This document shows positions 17,133-25,255 of a stretch of DNA of 64,000 bases, piece by piece; within the stretch, counting starts at the first letter, position 1, and every line of letters begins with the position of its first letter. The notes under the pieces are model-generated. The model did no database searches. It worked only from the letters and a program-made list of their open reading frames with translations, and was not told the origin of the DNA. The stretch is from Desulfocicer vacuolatum DSM 3385 (GTDB taxonomy: Bacteria; Desulfobacterota; Desulfobacteria; Desulfobacterales; Desulfobacteraceae). Location: the NCBI RefSeq assembly GCF_900176365.1, contig NZ_FWXY01000009.1:1-64000 (forward strand), read 5' to 3'. The position numbers and the translations under genes were made by a program.

Positions 17133-17331
17133 GTGGGTCACTCACTCTATATATAGTAATGACCCACTGACCCACCCCGTAAACACTGGCTCTAAAGGTG
17201 GGTCATTGCATACTGTGGATGACCCACCTCGCGGTTTTTATAAGCCATTGTTTTAATGTTTCTTTTTGGTGGGTCATCATAGCAGTGACCCACCCATGAC
17301 CCACTTGACCCACTAAAAGGCCGTGACTCAC
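17133..17331. promoter_or_regulatory. iteron cluster, putative replication origin
   Basis: Nine exact copies of TGACCCAC or its complement GTGGGTCA in 200 bp: 17133, 17160, 17168, 17198, 17220, 17269, 17286, 17297 and 17306, plus a variant TGACTCAC at 17324. Pairs face each other (17133/17160, 17198/17220, 17269/17286). This gene-free stretch lies just past the end of the primase-helicase gene, typical of an iteron origin bound by an initiator. Confidence 0.8.
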
Positions 17332-17350
17332 CCTATTTAATACAATATAG

Positions 17351-19360
17351 TTAATTGCATATTGCGTATTCATAAGCCTGTTTCCCGTTTTTAATGGTGG
17401 ATGTCATGGATATAAATGTGCTATCTGTGGCGGTCTTGATATGTCTCCTGGCGGTAGCCTTTGACACTCCTGACAGATTTATATAGGTATTGATCAAATC
17501 AATTCTGGATACAACATCATCACCCAGGTCGGTAATGGCTTGCTGGATCAATCGGCCCTGTTCCATCTGCTCCGGTGAAATAGCCTCTTCTACTGTTTGA
17601 AAATTAAGAGCCTGATCCATACGAAGGAGAAAAGGGTTGAACTTTTTCATGTTATTGGCTTTTTCATGGGTAACTCTAATACATGGGACTGATGCGGTGC
17701 GGTGGGTGACTTCACTCCCTTGGATATCGGTAATGCGATCTGAGCCTATGAACTCAGCTTTAAGGCCAATCATTGACCGGCACCAATCGAATATGGCACT
17801 TGACCCTCGGTAATCTCCATTTCTATTGTCATGATGGATAACTACAGGAGTAACACCACACTTCCGGCAAATATCATTTAAACAGTCAAGTTCATGCCGC
17901 ATTTTTGCGGAGTCGTTCTCATCACCTGCTGCAAAGGATATTAAGGGATCAATCCAGACGATATCAATGGGTTGCCCCATGGCCTTGCCAGCATGTTTAA
18001 TTACTGCCATAAGCCATTGTTGAAAATCTCCATCTGAAAATGGGCATCCAATAGAGAGTATGTCTTTGTGAAGGACGGGCATGGAAATATATTTCAGAGC
18101 TTCAATCATATCTGAATCATTGCCCACCATCTTTCTAATCCTGGCGTTAATGGTGGCCCCGCTGTTCTCCGTCTGGATAAACATAGACGTGATACGCCTC
18201 TTCGGTGGGAATGATCCGAACAACGGTTCGGGGCTGGCCATGGCTGCGCAAATTGCAATCCATAAGGCAAGCATGGATTTACCCAGGCCACCTTTGGCAT
18301 GGAGTAGAAGCCCCTCACTCTTATTGATTAATCCATAAATCAAGGAGATAACTTGCGGGTTAAGAGCCATCAACTCATGGAGTGTCATGCTTTCCACTTT
18401 GATCTTCTCTTTTTCACCCACAACACATTGTAAAATATTCCTGACGGCTTTTGGCCCATGTAGGCAGGACAAGTCATTGAAATCAGAGTTAACGGTACAA
18501 TGAGCAACACCGATACCCAATTTTTCAGAGACGGCTTGTGCTGCTAATCTGCCCGGGTTTTTCCCGGTTTTTTGTTCTGTTTCAATGTCATTATCTGCGG
18601 CGATGACAAACTTTTTATCAGGGAATTGTTCTTGAAAGTATGCAGCCACATCCATAAGGTTACTGGCGGTAAAACACACCACAACTGCTTTGTCAGTACA
18701 CTCATGCACGGTGGCACCAGTGGCAAAGCCTTCCACCAGATAAGTGATATCAGAGTTCTGGACATTGCCCAGGACGTTAAAAACCTCTTTGGCCTTCCCG
18801 TCGGTGTAATATCTCTTTTGCATTACGCCATCTGCATCAAGGAATATTTTTTGAAGGGTTGCGAAATTGCCGTTGATATCCCATGCAGGGATTAAGAGGA
18901 CGGTTCCGTCATCGCTAATATTGGCGTTATGGGATTGGATTTGTTTTTTATCCAGATATGGATGTGTTGTTGCAGGTAGGGTTTTGTCATACCACTCTTT
19001 GGCATCCATGGCGGCTTGGCGTTGTGCCTCTGCCCGTTCAAGGTCGGCTTGCTGGCGTACCTGCTCAAGGTGTAGCTGAATTTTTGCCTGATCTTCTGGG
19101 GACATCCCAGAGCCATTGGAGCCACCACCACTAAACCATGTTGATTTAAATCCGGTGCTCCAATCCCCGAATGATGCCCCGGCGGTGCCATTTTGATTTT
19201 GATGAAATACACACCAGTGTTTTTTCTTTGGGCCAAACCTTGTTATTTTGCCAGGGATAAGATCGCCAGGAATGTTAATACCATGGCGTTGCCCTTCTGC
19301 TTGCAAATCGCGTATAATGTCTTGAATATTTAAACAAAAGTTGCTGTTTTGATCGTACAT
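17351..19360 (-). CDS. TOPRIM primase / RepA-type AAA ATPase fusion
   Basis: 669 residues. The N-terminal third has a primase/TOPRIM module: a preceding zinc-poor domain, then YLVEGFATGATVHE (TOPRIM Glu) and VIAADND (TOPRIM DxD-like). The C-terminal half is a RepA/AAA_25 hexameric helicase: Walker A LLLHAKGGLGKSMLA, Walker B DIVWIDPLISF and VVIHHDNRNGDYRGSSA. Primase-helicase fusions of this kind drive phage-satellite and plasmid replication (P4 alpha is a functional parallel). Iterons lie right beyond its 3' end. Its presence argues that the element can replicate after excision. Confidence 0.88.
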   Translation of the reverse strand: MYDQNSNFCLNIQDIIRDLQAEGQRHGINIPGDLIPGKITRFGPKKKHWCVFHQNQNGTAGASFGDWSTGFKSTWFSGGGSNGSGMSPEDQAKIQLHLEQVRQQADLERAEAQRQAAMDAKEWYDKTLPATTHPYLDKKQIQSHNANISDDGTVLLIPAWDINGNFATLQKIFLDADGVMQKRYYTDGKAKEVFNVLGNVQNSDITYLVEGFATGATVHECTDKAVVVCFTASNLMDVAAYFQEQFPDKKFVIAADNDIETEQKTGKNPGRLAAQAVSEKLGIGVAHCTVNSDFNDLSCLHGPKAVRNILQCVVGEKEKIKVESMTLHELMALNPQVISLIYGLINKSEGLLLHAKGGLGKSMLALWIAICAAMASPEPLFGSFPPKRRITSMFIQTENSGATINARIRKMVGNDSDMIEALKYISMPVLHKDILSIGCPFSDGDFQQWLMAVIKHAGKAMGQPIDIVWIDPLISFAAGDENDSAKMRHELDCLNDICRKCGVTPVVIHHDNRNGDYRGSSAIFDWCRSMIGLKAEFIGSDRITDIQGSEVTHRTASVPCIRVTHEKANNMKKFNPFLLRMDQALNFQTVEEAISPEQMEQGRLIQQAITDLGDDVVSRIDLINTYINLSGVSKATARRHIKTATDSTFISMTSTIKNGKQAYEYAICN

Positions 19361-19416
19361 CAGTTTCAGCCCACTCCTTGCCCGTTTGCCATACCTCGGC
19401 TTTCGGGCACCTCTTT

Positions 19417-19713
19417 TTATGCCACAGTCAATATTGTTCTCAGGTACTCCACCGTCCCGTCAACGGGGTAGGCAATCTGGCGACCAATTTTGAATCGCCC
19501 AGGAATCCCACGCCCTTCACAGTCTCTATTTGCCATTGTTCGACCATTAAGAAATCCATCAGTGGCATAACGGAGCTTGTTTCTAGGGATTCCGAGCTTG
19601 AATTCCTTTTCCATTTTTTCTCTAAAGTTTTCAAGAATTTCGTCAGTGGTTTTTGCTTTAAAGTTTTCAGGAATTTCGTCAGTGGTTTTTGCTTTTTCAA
19701 AGGGCTTTTTCAT
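19417..19713 (-). CDS. AlpA-like excisionase/regulator with duplicated N-terminus
   Basis: 98 residues. The C-terminal 50 (RTMANRDCEGRGIPGRFKIG, RQIAYPVDGTVEYL) fit the AlpA/MerR-like helix-turn-helix of excisionases. The N-terminus repeats KAKTTDEI-ENF twice in tandem, a recent 36-bp DNA duplication visible at about 19628-19702. Position beside the integrase supports a role in excision or in switching on the leftward genes. Confidence 0.65.
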   Translation of the reverse strand: MKKPFEKAKTTDEIPENFKAKTTDEILENFREKMEKEFKLGIPRNKLRYATDGFLNGRTMANRDCEGRGIPGRFKIGRQIAYPVDGTVEYLRTILTVA

Positions 19714-19944
19714 CGAAAGAACCTCCTGCTATATGTGTGTTTTTGCGTGAAACCTCTTAGTGCTTCCAAACATATCACTTGGGTTCATCCGTGCAATTCA
19801 ATGATGGGTAAATAGCGGTATATATAAAAAAGAGATTGAGAAAGCATAAAAAAAGGCTTGACAAAAGATTTTGCCAAGCCCCGTTAAGATTGTAACCAAT
19901 TGTATTTATAAAGTATTTACACCATCACTACTGCAATGTTCGTT
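19714..19944. other. intergenic between integrase and AlpA-like gene
   Basis: 231 bases without a gene; a GCTTGAC..CAAGCC hairpin (about 19854-19880) may end integrase transcription. Confidence 0.4.
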
Positions 19945-21186
19945 TTATGCTTTTTTCTTAAATGGAATTACATTCTTTTCTCGGTGTTCAGTAACGGCCC
20001 GGTCAATGGCATTGGCGGCAAGTTGCAACTGGTCAGGTGCAAGGTGTGAATATCTTTCTGTGACTTGGATAGTGGAGTGTCCCAGTACCTTTTGAACCAG
20101 ATACAGAGAAACACCCTGCATGACCATCCAACTTGCACACGTATGTCGGCAGGTGTGGAACACAACCCTTTGCCGTGGGTCTGTCACACCATCGTTAAAG
20201 AGTTCATTGGCAACCCGTTTAAATGTGGATGAAGTGGATGTGGACACGACTCCCCCTCTCCCCGGGTAAATAAGATCATTCGGTCTATCTTGTTTTTTTG
20301 AGTTTATAATTTCCTTAACCTTGCTGGTCATTATCACCGCCCGGCCCTTGCCGCTTTTGGTATTTTTGAGATTAAATACCCCGTGCGCCTGGTCCACCTG
20401 ATCCCAGGTCAACCCTAATATCTCCCCAGACCGTAACCCACAATGAATAGAAATCAGAGTTTGCTCATATAAGGTGATACTTTTTTGTTTTAAGGCGTCA
20501 AGAAGTTGTTCAGCCTCATCATGTGAAAGATATCTGACCCTGGCATTATCGTTTTTGCTGATCCTTTTTTTCATGGTCCTGGCAACTGTCGGCATGGGGG
20601 GTGCACATCCATCCTCCTTTGCATCACGCCATATCTGTTTTAAGGTGGTCACCGCATATTCTGCTGTTCTAATAGTCTTTCCCGCATCCACAATGAAATA
20701 GAATAAATCCTCAACGTCTGCCTTGCTGACGTCTTTGAATGGCTTTTCACCAAAAGCGGGGTTAATCCAGATCCGGAATAAAGCCTCTTCTCTCTGATGG
20801 GTTTTGGCTTTTTTTTGACGTTGGATTCTCGGATAATAGGTTTCTCTAAAATATTCTTCTATGGTTACGTTCTCAAGCCGGTGGGCATCTTCTACAGCGT
20901 GCTTTTGTTTTTCCGCATCTTCCACAGCCTCTTTTTTTTCAAGAATCCTCTGGCGGTATGTCTTGGCCCCTCTGCCAGTCTTTGCATCATCAATGAGAGT
21001 CTGACGTTCTGCAATGGCTTTTTGCTGTGTCCATCTCTCCGGGTCTGTGGACCATCCCAGGCCGGATTCAATTATTTTTCCATCAAACTGATACCGTACT
21101 GAAAAATACAGGTCTGGTTTAATCCCGTTTTTTCTCGTTGGGTGCTCTTTACATCTGACTCCTGTTGAGAGGTTTTTCCATGCCAT
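19945..21186 (-). CDS. int: tyrosine recombinase (integrase)
   Basis: 413 residues. The catalytic set is visible: Arg in HCGLRSGEILGL, Lys in NTKSGKGR, H-x-x-R in HTCRHTCASW, His in LGHSTIQVTERY and the nucleophile Tyr in the same segment. The N-terminal 100 residues form an arm-binding/Arm-DNA domain plus coiled coil, residues 105-215 the SAM-like core-binding domain. It lies 190 bp from attR and points inward, the normal place for an integrase using a tRNA site. It integrates and, with the AlpA-like partner, excises the element. Confidence 0.95.
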   Translation of the reverse strand: MAWKNLSTGVRCKEHPTRKNGIKPDLYFSVRYQFDGKIIESGLGWSTDPERWTQQKAIAERQTLIDDAKTGRGAKTYRQRILEKKEAVEDAEKQKHAVEDAHRLENVTIEEYFRETYYPRIQRQKKAKTHQREEALFRIWINPAFGEKPFKDVSKADVEDLFYFIVDAGKTIRTAEYAVTTLKQIWRDAKEDGCAPPMPTVARTMKKRISKNDNARVRYLSHDEAEQLLDALKQKSITLYEQTLISIHCGLRSGEILGLTWDQVDQAHGVFNLKNTKSGKGRAVIMTSKVKEIINSKKQDRPNDLIYPGRGGVVSTSTSSTFKRVANELFNDGVTDPRQRVVFHTCRHTCASWMVMQGVSLYLVQKVLGHSTIQVTERYSHLAPDQLQLAANAIDRAVTEHREKNVIPFKKKA

Positions 21187-21231
21187 TTTGTTAAAACCTT
21201 TTTTGTGCGGATAAGTGTCCGGTTGTCTGGC

Positions 21232-21300
21232 TATCCCAGTTTTTTCCCAGTTTTGAGAATGATAAAGGGTGTTTTTTAGTGAATCATAGTGAAAGTATGT
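21232..21300. promoter_or_regulatory. right-end integrase arm-type sites (putative)
   Basis: TTCCCAGTTTT, GAATGAT and GTGAATCATAGTGAA occur in the order seen at the left end (6525-6575). The region also precedes the integrase start, so binding here could repress it. Confidence 0.5.
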
Positions 21301-21376
21301 TATGACCCAAAGAGAATAAAGTCAAGGTTTATTAAAGGGTTAGTGATAGAGCGTGAGTGTGTGTGAAGGGTGTGTT

Positions 21377-21428
21377 ATCGGACTTCGAATCCGCAGGTCG
21401 GGAGTTCGAATCTCTCCAGGCGTGCCAT
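21377..21428 (+). repeat. attR, 52-bp copy of the tRNA-Arg 3' end
   Basis: Perfect copy of 6414-6465 but without the 5' half of a tRNA; not a functional tRNA gene. Confidence 0.95.
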
Positions 21429-21434
21429 ATTTTA

Positions 21435-21480
21435 AAAGGGTCTCAGAAAATTTTTCTGTGGCCCTTTTTTTGTTTTCCGG
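21435..21480 (+). terminator. ancestral tRNA-Arg terminator, displaced by integration
   Basis: GGGTC-CAGAAAA pairs imperfectly with TTTTCTG-GGCCC, followed by seven T. It lies where the tRNA terminator would stand in an empty site. Confidence 0.7.
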
Positions 21481-21683
21481 TCCGGTTCCGGTCATTTTGA
21501 TTTTTTTCCTTATTTCAATTGGGTTTCTGCTTCATCTACAAACTTGTTGTAGTTGGACACCTTATCGGAGAATTCTGGACAGGTTATCTGATAATTTTGT
21601 TTTTTGAATTTTTCTGGTGAATAAAAAAATATTTTGCCTTGGGCACCTTCATTGCTGATCCACAAATTAAAATTTGAGTAAAA

Positions 21684-21718
21684 AATGGCCAGGTGGAGTG
21701 GAAACTCCCCTGGCCATT
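21684..21718. terminator. strong hairpin, terminator-like on the minus strand
   Basis: AATGGCCAGG..GGAGT pairs with ACTCC..CCTGGCCATT around a GGAA loop, one bulge. On the minus strand it is followed by TTTTTT. Confidence 0.6.
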
Positions 21719-21832
21719 GCTGTTTATGGGATAGGGCTTAATATATTATTAAGTTGATTTTCGGTGTCGGTTTACATAATTTGCAAATCTTGGTATATCG
21801 CTTTAATATAAAACAGGTATGTGGATCTGGAT

Positions 21833-21991
21833 AATCGCGGTGCTGACCGGCACCGTGCGCAGATCAAGCAGACGGAGTCTGGTTGATCTGTGTGCGGTGT
21901 CCGGTCCAGTACCTTGTTCAGGCGCGGAGCGCCGGAACAAGGTGCTGGACGTAGTCAGCACCGCGATTCACGGCGGCGGAGCCGCCGTGAA
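21833..21991. repeat. multi-branched cruciform with three GGA-capped arms
   Basis: An outer 15-bp perfect stem (21833-21847 with 21954-21968) encloses two long arms. Arm 1 (21848-21903) ends in CAGAC-GGA-GTCTG. Arm 2 (21904-21950, 16-bp stem with one mismatch) ends in GGCGC-GGA-GCGCC. Directly after lies a third 11-bp perfect stem (21967-21991) closed by GGA. No gene fits here. The stems are GC-rich in an AT-rich setting. Confidence 0.85.
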
Positions 21992-22031
21992 TAAGTGTAA
22001 TATACAGTTTGTATAATAAATTATGAATGAT

Positions 22032-22078
22032 ATCCAACACAACAACTTGTTCACGGCGGCTGCACCACCGTGTTAAGT
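22032..22078 (+). other. attC-like site, upstream boundary of the DUF4238 cassette (putative)
   Basis: ATCCAAC (fits the integron consensus RYYYAAC) and, 47 bp on, GTTAAGT (fits GTTRRRY) flank an imperfect hairpin AACTT-GTTCACGG / CCGTG-TT-AAGTT. Gene start follows in 20 bp. Confidence 0.4.
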
Positions 22079-22097
22079 TATTTAAAAGGAGGAGTTA

Positions 22098-22799
22098 TTG
22101 AGCATTCCTGAAATCCTTACAGAAAACATACTAACTACTTTGAGCGGTGCTGGTGTACTGGTCACTGGGCTGTCTGCCTTTTTGGGTAGGGTATGGTCAA
22201 AACGTATTCTTATGAGGGAAAAGGGGGTGATTGAGGGAGAACTGCAGGAAATGCGTTCTAATCATGAAAAGTCACTTAAGCTGATTGAAGCTAATGTTCG
22301 GCTACAAATCCTGAAAAAAGATCAGTTCCACCAAATTTCCAAATCAACTTTTGAGTCTATCTTTAATAGGAAGATTGAACTCTACTCGGATCTCTTGAAA
22401 ATCTCGGTACAGTTTAGAAGGTTCGCTATAGAAAGTATATATTCAGAAATTGATGATCCTACGGACGAATTCTGGAATTTTCAACGGAAGACGAGGGAGC
22501 TCATTGAAAATAATCGACTGTATGTTAGTGAAGATCTATTTGAGAAATACGTGATTTGGTATGAGAAGGCCGTCGCCTATTTCAAGGCAGCAGATATAGC
22601 TGGATATGAGGCTCATGGGCAATCATATACAGAAGAAGAAAATTTAATGAATGTGTGGGACGCTCAACATCCAGAATATGCGAAACTTGTGAAAAATACT
22701 AATGATGAGTTTGTAGCTATTCTGGATCAAATTGAAAAAGATATCGACAGACTGAGAAAGAGTATTGAGATACCACTTAACAAAGCATTGCCGTTATGA
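22098..22799 (+). CDS. membrane-anchored coiled-coil protein, partner of DUF4238 gene
   Basis: 233 residues from a TTG start behind AAAGGAGGAG. One N-terminal hydrophobic segment (about 12-32) is followed by a basic stretch, then long helical coiled-coil regions (EKGVIEGELQEMRSNHEKS; IEKDIDRLRKSIE). No enzyme motif is seen. The stop overlaps the next ATG by 4 bp, so the two proteins are made together. A membrane anchor with a cytoplasmic coiled coil beside a soluble effector-like protein recalls two-gene defence modules. Function unknown. Confidence 0.65.
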   Translation: MSIPEILTENILTTLSGAGVLVTGLSAFLGRVWSKRILMREKGVIEGELQEMRSNHEKSLKLIEANVRLQILKKDQFHQISKSTFESIFNRKIELYSDLLKISVQFRRFAIESIYSEIDDPTDEFWNFQRKTRELIENNRLYVSEDLFEKYVIWYEKAVAYFKAADIAGYEAHGQSYTEEENLMNVWDAQHPEYAKLVKNTNDEFVAILDQIEKDIDRLRKSIEIPLNKALPL

Positions 22800-23650
22800 G
22801 CTATCCCAAGAATCATCATTATGTTCCAAAGTCTTATCAGCTGCTCTTCTCATTAGATGGGCAAAACCTATATTACCTTGATAAAAAAGAGTCAAAGATT
22901 TTAGGACCTGCTGGCCCGAGGAACTTCTGTTCAGAAAATTTTCTTTACTCTCTGACAGGTGAGGCAGCAAAAATGGCAGACTCTCCTACTTTGATTGAAA
23001 ATCCCATGTTATCAACCATCGATGGATCCTTCGCCAAGGAAATGGAGAAGTTGATATCTGATAACTCAGATAAAACGAATGTTTGTTTGTATAATTTATC
23101 AATTTTTTTGGGTTTTTTATCTGCGAGACATCCGATTTTTATTAAAGAATTTCAGAGTGGCTTTGAAAAAAGACTGATCACAGAAATATTGAAGCATGCA
23201 AGAACTGATGAAAATGCAAAAAAAAAAGCACAAGAAATGGGTATAGACCTATATGACGAAAGTGAATTTGAGGAAATCTCATTTTCAGAATCTCGTAATG
23301 TAACGCTTGTAAAGATGATTGAAAATGCCCAAAAAAATGCCAAATTTATCCATTATTCGATGGGGTGGCTATTTCTCCATTCTTTGGAAGTAAATTTTTT
23401 GCTTTGCGATGATCCGTTTATTGTCAAAGATCGCCCTATTGAAGTTAGAGAGTTGATCAGCCATAGTGATGAGTATATCGCGTTGATTCCGTTATCCCGG
23501 CAATTATGCTTGGCTTTATCTTCAGTAAAAAAGGATATTAAACATGAATTCATCAAAGAGGATCAAGCGCGGGTAATCAATAATTTGGTAATAGGGAACG
23601 CAAAAAAATGGGTAATCGGCGCTACCAAAGAGTCGCTTGAAAATGTATGA
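22796..23650 (+). CDS. DUF4238 family protein
   Basis: 284 residues. It starts with the DUF4238 signature (KNHHYVPKSYQLLFS), has the mid-protein LYNLSIFLGFLSARHP block, and the late HSLEVNFLLCDDPFI and YIALIPLSRQLCLAL segments that define the family. DUF4238 proteins are usually found alone on mobile DNA or in variable chromosomal spots; their activity has not been established to my knowledge. Translationally coupled to the membrane protein, with the stop codon touching the attC-like site. AT-rich compared with its surroundings, so acquired. Confidence 0.8.
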   Translation: MSYPKNHHYVPKSYQLLFSLDGQNLYYLDKKESKILGPAGPRNFCSENFLYSLTGEAAKMADSPTLIENPMLSTIDGSFAKEMEKLISDNSDKTNVCLYNLSIFLGFLSARHPIFIKEFQSGFEKRLITEILKHARTDENAKKKAQEMGIDLYDESEFEEISFSESRNVTLVKMIENAQKNAKFIHYSMGWLFLHSLEVNFLLCDDPFIVKDRPIEVRELISHSDEYIALIPLSRQLCLALSSVKKDIKHEFIKEDQARVINNLVIGNAKKWVIGATKESLENV

Positions 23651-23747
23651 ATCTAACAAAGTGCTAATAGGGAAAAACCTACGCTGCGCTTCGATTTTCC
23701 TCAGAGCACGACGTTAATCCAAGATCAAACTTAATGCATTGTTAAGT
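23651..23747 (+). other. attC-like site, downstream boundary of the DUF4238 cassette (putative)
   Basis: ATCTAAC begins directly after the stop codon. GTGCT..AGCAC and GGGAAAA..TTTTCC pair around a GCGC-rich tip, followed by GTTAAT. A second hairpin AACTTAA..TTAAGTT ends in GTTAAGTTG. The shape (imperfect hairpin with RYYYAAC and GTTRRRY-like ends) is that of integron attC sites; no integrase is nearby. Confidence 0.4.
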
Positions 23748-23832
23748 TGAATGCGTGTGGGGGTGGAAATCAAAGCCTATTGGAGATAAAGCCTCCAGAC
23801 CTTAAATCCGTACCCCCACCAAAAAAACATGT

Positions 23833-23964
23833 GGGCTTGGTCATAAGCTGGTGGGCCACTATAGGTGAAATAAAATTTTATTATCCGCAAAGCACTGTAA
23901 TTATAGATATTAACTTTTGCAGCTAAAATTTTATCACAAGATGGCCCACGTTATGATCAACCCC
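23833..23964. mobile_element. MITE family C, copy 1
   Basis: 132 bp. Ends GGGCTTGGTCATAAG and TTATGATCAACCCC are inverted repeats; inside, ATAAAATTTTATTA and TAAAATTTTATCAC are also inverted. Flanked by the perfect 8-bp duplication AAACATGT (23825-23832 and 23965-23972). It has no coding capacity. Confidence 0.9.
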
Positions 23965-24216
23965 AAACATGTCAATAGCTTTATCATCCTGAAATAAAAC
24001 ATAACAAACCAGCCCTGGAAAAAGAAGCTGGTCCATTGTCTACTTATTGTGCGACAACTAACTTGTCCGGTGCCGACAATTATTTTGGCCGGTTAATATG
24101 TGATAAAAAATGGGTGCCCTGACTCTTATCCTATGCCCAGGCAATGAAGTTCGGGTTTTGAACATGCCATTTTTTAGTGTCAAGGGATTTCTAAAAATAT
24201 GCCTCCAATGGTCGGT

Positions 24217-24312
24217 TTAATTTTTCCATGTATGAACTATGGCATATATGGCAGATGCAACAATACTGCCCACCACGGCAATGATAACCACTGCAATTAT
24301 GAGATTATTCAT
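24217..24312 (-). CDS. possible 31-residue membrane peptide
   Basis: ATG at 24312 behind GGAACAGG. The product is one hydrophobic helix (MNNLIIAVVIIAVVGSIVA), ending HTWKN. A lone tiny frame between two MITEs; small single-helix proteins of this kind occur, but there is no supporting context. Confidence 0.3.
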   Translation of the reverse strand: MNNLIIAVVIIAVVGSIVASAIYAIVHTWKN

Positions 24313-24354
24313 TCTTTGCCTGTTCCTTTTTTCTTACTCACCCTTACTCATTTG

Positions 24355-24483
24355 GGCGTTGATCATAAGCTGGGCCATTATACGCGATATAAAATTTTAT
24401 TAACCGCAAAATTCTGTAATTACAGGCATTAATTTTTATCATTAAAATTTTATTACAAAATGGCCGACGTTATGACCAAGCCC
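24355..24483. mobile_element. MITE family C, copy 2
   Basis: 129 bp, ends GGCGTTGATCATAAG and TTATGACCAAGCCC. Perfect 8-bp target duplication CTCATTTG (24347-24354 and 24484-24491). Same inner AAAATTTTATTA inverted repeats as the other copies. Confidence 0.9.
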
Positions 24484-24603
24484 CTCATTTGAGTCCGAGC
24501 AATGAAAAATTCCTGTTTCGTCGAGTGTGCCCGATTTAACTGCTTAGGTCTCATTTCCTCTTCACAGGCTTAAAATTCCGTTGAACCAACGGTATGATAT
24601 TAG

Positions 24604-24786
24604 TTATGCCGCCATTAATTCAGGATACATTTCCAAATTTCTGGCGGCATTGAGATTTCTATCAATTTTGAATGAACATGCCGGGCAAATAAAAGTCCGA
24701 TCCGAAAGTTTAAGTTCCGAATGTTTCTCACCACAGCAAGAACATCTTTGTATGGCTACCAGCACTCCCTTAATAATCCCCAACAC
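24604..24786 (-). pseudogene. TnpB (IS200/IS605 OrfB) C-terminal fragment
   Basis: 60 codons holding the TnpB zinc ribbon (RCSCCGEKHSELKLSDRTF, then CPACSF) and the last RuvC Asp in DRNLNAARNL. The roughly 300 residues of an intact TnpB upstream are absent; the fragment abuts a gene of the decayed element. Not active as a nuclease. Confidence 0.9.
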
Positions 24787-24792
24787 CTGATC

Positions 24793-25026
24793 TTACCTGC
24801 CCTGATTTACATCAACCTCAACAAATCGAGAGACAAACCCCTGGCACCTGCTGCACTGCCCATCGAAAATTATTCCATTCTCAACTTGCCTTGCTGAATA
24901 GTTCTCCATGCCGGTGGGCTTCACACAGGTGGTGCACCAAACCGACTGAATTATTTTTTCAAGGTCTTCCGGTGGAATGTTTATAACCCTGCTGCAGTCC
25001 TTCGCCCCGGGTAATTTTCTGTGCAA
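24793..25026 (-). CDS. small zinc-binding protein of the second element
   Basis: 77 residues with paired cysteines CTTC and CSRC spaced about 30 apart, so a zinc ribbon is likely. The start overlaps the previous frame by 68 bp, and the TnpB scrap follows directly. No counterpart is seen in the intact element at this position. May no longer be expressed. Confidence 0.5.
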   Translation of the reverse strand: MHRKLPGAKDCSRVINIPPEDLEKIIQSVWCTTCVKPTGMENYSARQVENGIIFDGQCSRCQGFVSRFVEVDVNQGR

Positions 25027-25255
25027 GGTCCTCCAGGGGCAACCGAGCAGGGAAACACCCCGCCATGCCCCCGGCCACCTGTGCCTTGTAAGCCCGGATA
25101 AAATCCCGGTACAACCATTTCAAATCATCTTCCTTCACATGGGCAGCCCAGGCGTAATATCTCCACCGATGATTCATCAGATGCCGGGTGATGGGATCAT
25201 CAAAAAATGGTGATCTACTTTTCCCATGGTACCGCAAATCTATCAAGATCTTCAC
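24959..25255 (-). pseudogene. truncated relative of the helicase-loader-like gene
   Basis: 98 codons that align with the last 95 residues of the 8058-8579 product (DPITRHLMNHRWRYYAWAAH; FIRAYKAQVAGGMAGCFPAR). The N-terminal half is deleted. The overlap of 4 bp with the preceding organiser relic copies the arrangement of the intact element. Confidence 0.8.

Larger units (their letters stand above)
6414..21428. mobile_element. integrated satellite/plasmid-like element of about 15 kb in tRNA-Arg
   Basis: Bounded by the 52-bp att repeats. Gene order from the right end: tyrosine integrase, AlpA-like gene, TOPRIM/RepA primase-helicase, iterons, DUF3102-like protein, SF2 helicase, small phage-type genes, GNAT toxin-antitoxin, replisome-organiser genes, then a palindrome array at the left end. 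Nearly all genes read leftward. No capsid, portal, terminase large subunit, tail, relaxase or type IV secretion gene is recognisable. It is therefore most likely a phage satellite or a replicating integrative element that borrows its transfer machinery. Confidence 0.9.

Noticed and set aside
21377-21428. second tRNA-Arg gene
   Set aside because: Only the 3' half is present; no acceptor 5' strand or D-arm, so it is attR.
21353-21607. 84-codon frame across attR
   Set aside because: Runs over the tRNA remnant and terminator; no family.
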